Assembly (NCBI GenBank): GCA_035687895.1
Contig: DASRUE010000045.1
Location: forward strand, 1-8,351
DNA from: JAERML01 sp035687895
GTDB lineage: Bacteria; Bacteroidota; Ignavibacteria; UBA10030; UBA6906
Direction of reading: 5' to 3'
Length of the DNA stretch: 8,351 nt
Made by a program: the position numbers and the translations under genes. How positions within the stretch are numbered: the first letter of the stretch is position 1; each line of letters starts with the position of its first letter. This document shows positions 6,386-8,351 of the stretch, one piece after another. The notes beneath the pieces are model-generated. The model had not been told where the DNA came from, ran no database searches, and saw only the letters and a program-made list of their open reading frames with translations.

Positions 6386-6817
6386 ATGGCACGCGTGAAG
6401 ATCGAGGTTCCGGAACGTTTCCAGTTCACGACAGAGATCGACGTCCGTGTCGATGACATCAACTACGGGGGCCATCTCGGGAACGACGCGCTGCTTTCCC
6501 TTCTTCAGGAAGCACGTGTGCGCATGCTTGCGCAACACGGGATGAGCGAGCTGGATGTCGGGGGCGCAGGATTGATCATGGCGGATGCGGCCGTGGTCTA
6601 CAGGTCCGAAGCGTTCCGCGGTGACCGGCTGCGCATCAACGTTGGAGTGGTGGAGATGGCGGACGCGGGGTGTGAGTTTGTGTATGTGGTGACCAATGCG
6701 GCGAGCGGCAAGGAAGTTGCCCGTGCAAAGACCGGCATGGTCTTCTTCGACTACGACCGGCGCAAGATCGTCCGGGTGACCGAGAAGTTCAAGGAGGCCC
6801 TTGGAGGAACCAGATAG
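6386..6817 (+). CDS. hotdog-fold acyl-CoA thioesterase (4HBT-like)
   Basis: 143-residue single hotdog domain, the usual length of the 4HBT/YbgC-type thioesterases, which hydrolyse acyl-CoA or acyl-ACP thioesters as oligomers. Seen: the opening strand and active-site loop VRVDDINYGGHLGN at 20-33 (D24, N26, G29, H30 and N33 of the D-x-N-x-x-G-H-x-x-N pattern). The long helix ALLSLLQEARVRML at 35-48 follows with the conserved E42. Further beta strands come after it, with ADAAVVYRSEAFRGDRL (66-82) and ARAKTGMVFFDY (112-123) as the typical paired strands. The ATG lies 2 bases after the dipeptidase stop (TGACCATGG) and has no clear ribosome site, so translation is probably coupled. Natural substrate unknown; it has no obvious biochemical link to its neighbours. 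Confidence 0.87.
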   Translation: MARVKIEVPERFQFTTEIDVRVDDINYGGHLGNDALLSLLQEARVRMLAQHGMSELDVGGAGLIMADAAVVYRSEAFRGDRLRINVGVVEMADAGCEFVYVVTNAASGKEVARAKTGMVFFDYDRRKIVRVTEKFKEALGGTR

Positions 6818-6824
6818 GAATCTC

Positions 6825-7364
6825 ATGACTTTTTCTCAACGAATTATTCTCGTTATGACCGTCCTTCTGGCGACGATTGGGTTTGACCAGTTGACGAAGA
6901 TGCTTGCCGCGCTCCATCTGGCATCGTCCCCACCGATTTCCTTCCTGAATGATCTGGTACGTCTTCAGTACGCGGAAAACTCCGGCATCATGCTGAGTCT
7001 TGGCTCCACGCTCCCGGAGTGGGTGCGATTCTGGCTTTTTACCGTCGTCGTCGGCATCCTTCTCTTCATTCTTCTTCTCTACACACTCTTCGACCGATCC
7101 CTCGACCGCCCCCAAATGATTGCGCTTTCTCTTATGACGGGAGGTGGAATGGGCAACCTCTTCGATCGCATCGTGCGGGATGGAACGGTGATTGACTTTC
7201 TCTCCGTGGGGTTTGGAGACTTCAGGACCGCAGTGTTCAATGTCGCGGACATGGTGGTGTTTGCCGGCGTGATCCTGATGGTCTTACACCGGCGATCGCA
7301 CGAAACGGACGGGGACAAACCAACGGATCCTCACACTCAACCGCCAAACGAGAACACTCCATGA
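6825..7364 (+). CDS. lspA: lipoprotein signal peptidase (signal peptidase II)
   Basis: Aspartyl membrane peptidase that removes the signal peptide from prolipoproteins after diacylglyceryl transfer. 179 residues with four hydrophobic segments (about 5-30, 40-60 partly, 66-89, 134-155). Seen: FDQLTK at 20-25, YAENSGIMLS at 49-58 in the place of the N-x-G-x-x-F motif, GGGMGNLFDRIVRDGTVIDF at 106-125 with catalytic D124, and FNVADM at 138-143 with catalytic D142. The spacing of the aspartates matches SPaseII. The usual Phe of the NxGxxF motif is Leu here. The tail after about 156 is hydrophilic, Pro/Thr/Asp-rich and longer than in many members. ATG 6825 is preferred: AGGA at 6816-6819 gives good spacing and the N-terminus then begins at the first membrane helix. 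Its TGA overlaps the next ATG. Confidence 0.95.
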   Translation: MTFSQRIILVMTVLLATIGFDQLTKMLAALHLASSPPISFLNDLVRLQYAENSGIMLSLGSTLPEWVRFWLFTVVVGILLFILLLYTLFDRSLDRPQMIALSLMTGGGMGNLFDRIVRDGTVIDFLSVGFGDFRTAVFNVADMVVFAGVILMVLHRRSHETDGDKPTDPHTQPPNENTP

Positions 7365-8351
7365 CCATCGATCGAAGATCGTTCATCACGAATATCGGAC
7401 TTGGACTGGCAGCACTCCAGTTGCCCGCATCGCTTGTTGCCCAGACTTCGAAGAGTCCTGTGCGTCGTCCGCCGAGACTACGGGAGGGGGACACTGTCGG
7501 CCTCATCAATCCGGCAGGCCCGACATTCCTGAAAGAGGATATCGAAGTTGTGACCGAGACGCTGGCTGCACTGGGACTAAAGGTGAAGCCCGGTGAGCAC
7601 CTCCTCGACCGCTACGGGTATCTTGCCGGGAAGGACAAGGATCGGGCGGAGGACATCAACGAAATGTTTGATGACCGGTCGGTGAGCGCACTTCTTGCCG
7701 TCCGTGGAGGCTGGGGCTGCAACCGGATTCTTCCGCTCATCGACTATGAACTGATCCGCGAGCACCCGAAAATCCTGATGGGCTACAGCGATATCACGTC
7801 GCTCCTGTTGGCCATCTATGCCCGCAGCGGTGTGGTGACGTTCCATGGTCCGGTAGGGACTTCCACATGGAACCAGTTCTCCGTGGATTACGTGAGGCGG
7901 ATTCTTTTCAATGGCGAGCAGGTGCAGATGAGCAATCCCGCGACATCCGGAGATGTCCTTGCCAGGACTAAAGACCGGGTGGAGACACTGACGCCCGGCA
8001 CGGCACGCGGCAGACTTGTTGGGGGGAATCTGTCTGTCCTTGCTGCCATGGCAGGCTCCGATTACCTCCCCGACTGGAAAGGGACGATCCTCTTTGTTGA
8101 AGAGACGGATGAACAGATCTATCGCGTAGACCGAATGCTGACACAGTTGAAGCTTGCGGGGATTCTGGAAAAGATCTCGGGATTCGTTTTCGGCAAGTGT
8201 ACCAACTGCGGTCCGGGCGAGGGTTACGGCTCGCTCACGATGGAAGAGGTATTGCAGGACCACATTGCGCCTCTGAACATTCCTGCATGGTATGGCGCCA
8301 TGATCGGTCACATCGAGAACAAGTTTACCGTTCCGGTCGGTTGTGAGGTGG
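7361..8351 (+). CDS. Tat-exported LD-carboxypeptidase (peptidase family S66), 3' end outside window
   Basis: Serine peptidase of the LdcA type, which removes the terminal D-Ala from murein tetrapeptides at an L,D-bond during peptidoglycan recycling or remodelling. 330 codons are visible and the frame is still open at the window end; probably only a short C-terminal piece is missing. Seen: a twin-arginine signal DRRSFI at residues 4-9 followed by a hydrophobic core to about 27 (LVAQ cleavage region). GDTVGLINPAGP at 43-54 is the start of the S66 fold, followed by AVRGGWGCNRILP at 113-125. The nucleophile elbow is GYSDIT with S143, FVEETDE holds E247, and GHIENK holds H317: the full Ser-Glu-His triad. 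ATG 7361 overlaps the lspA stop (ATGA), implying coupling. The Tat signal indicates action in the periplasm, unlike the cytoplasmic E. coli LdcA. Confidence 0.93.
   Translation, partial: MTIDRRSFITNIGLGLAALQLPASLVAQTSKSPVRRPPRLREGDTVGLINPAGPTFLKEDIEVVTETLAALGLKVKPGEHLLDRYGYLAGKDKDRAEDINEMFDDRSVSALLAVRGGWGCNRILPLIDYELIREHPKILMGYSDITSLLLAIYARSGVVTFHGPVGTSTWNQFSVDYVRRILFNGEQVQMSNPATSGDVLARTKDRVETLTPGTARGRLVGGNLSVLAAMAGSDYLPDWKGTILFVEETDEQIYRVDRMLTQLKLAGILEKISGFVFGKCTNCGPGEGYGSLTMEEVLQDHIAPLNIPAWYGAMIGHIENKFTVPVGCEV

Noticed and set aside
7577..8311. 244-codon minus-strand open frame at the window end
   Set aside because: Lies opposite the LD-carboxypeptidase, whose plus-strand frame has a full catalytic triad; no domain in the minus-strand product.
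1..8351. Mobile elements, CRISPR, tRNA or rRNA, long direct repeats
   Set aside because: Reading both strands by eye showed no transposase, repeat-spacer pattern, tRNA-like cloverleaf or rRNA segment.

Overview
The window carries a single-direction (+ strand) run of ordinary chromosomal genes. Spacing is tight, GC content looks slightly above one half by eye, and no mobile elements, RNA genes or CRISPR are visible. The protein styles suggest the Bacteroidota/Ignavibacteria/Chlorobi (FCB) group: an OMA1/LoiP-like M48 protease with a 'VNAWCMPGGK' core, paired TPM-domain proteins, an exported PepV-like M20 dipeptidase, and a short SPaseII followed by a Tat-type LD-carboxypeptidase. Several genes have clear Shine-Dalgarno sequences, which argues against a typical Bacteroidia member and fits Ignavibacteria-like relatives better. 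This placement is inference from family resemblance only.

Layout. Positions 2-709: 3' part of an M48 metalloprotease gene. Positions 710-919: a gap with a possible 44-codon ORF whose stop overlaps the next start. Positions 920-2511: two TPM-domain membrane proteins joined by an ATGA overlap; the first has its TPM domain split by a membrane hairpin, the second is a secreted/anchored TPM protein with a Gly/Ser-rich tail. Positions 2552-2713: a 53-residue membrane protein. Positions 2744-3004: the C-terminal half of a cyclic-nucleotide-binding domain, probably a gene remnant. Positions 3027-3686: a TIP30-like NAD(P)-binding protein. Positions 3687-3918: a non-coding boundary with a candidate terminator, a weak candidate promoter and a leader with small inverted repeats. 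Positions 3919-8351: a probable operon of O-methyltransferase, exported M20 dipeptidase, hotdog thioesterase, lipoprotein signal peptidase (lspA) and a Tat-exported LD-carboxypeptidase cut by the window end.

Functionally, the left half concerns envelope quality control and membrane proteins of unclear role (M48, TPM pair). The right half mixes small-molecule enzymes with envelope and peptide processing (dipeptidase, SPaseII, LD-carboxypeptidase). I do not see a convincing new multi-gene system. The items most worth a second look are the split-TPM/secreted-TPM pair without a visible LemA partner, the unnamed 53-residue membrane protein, the orphan half cNMP domain, and the overlapping mini-ORF in front of the TPM pair.
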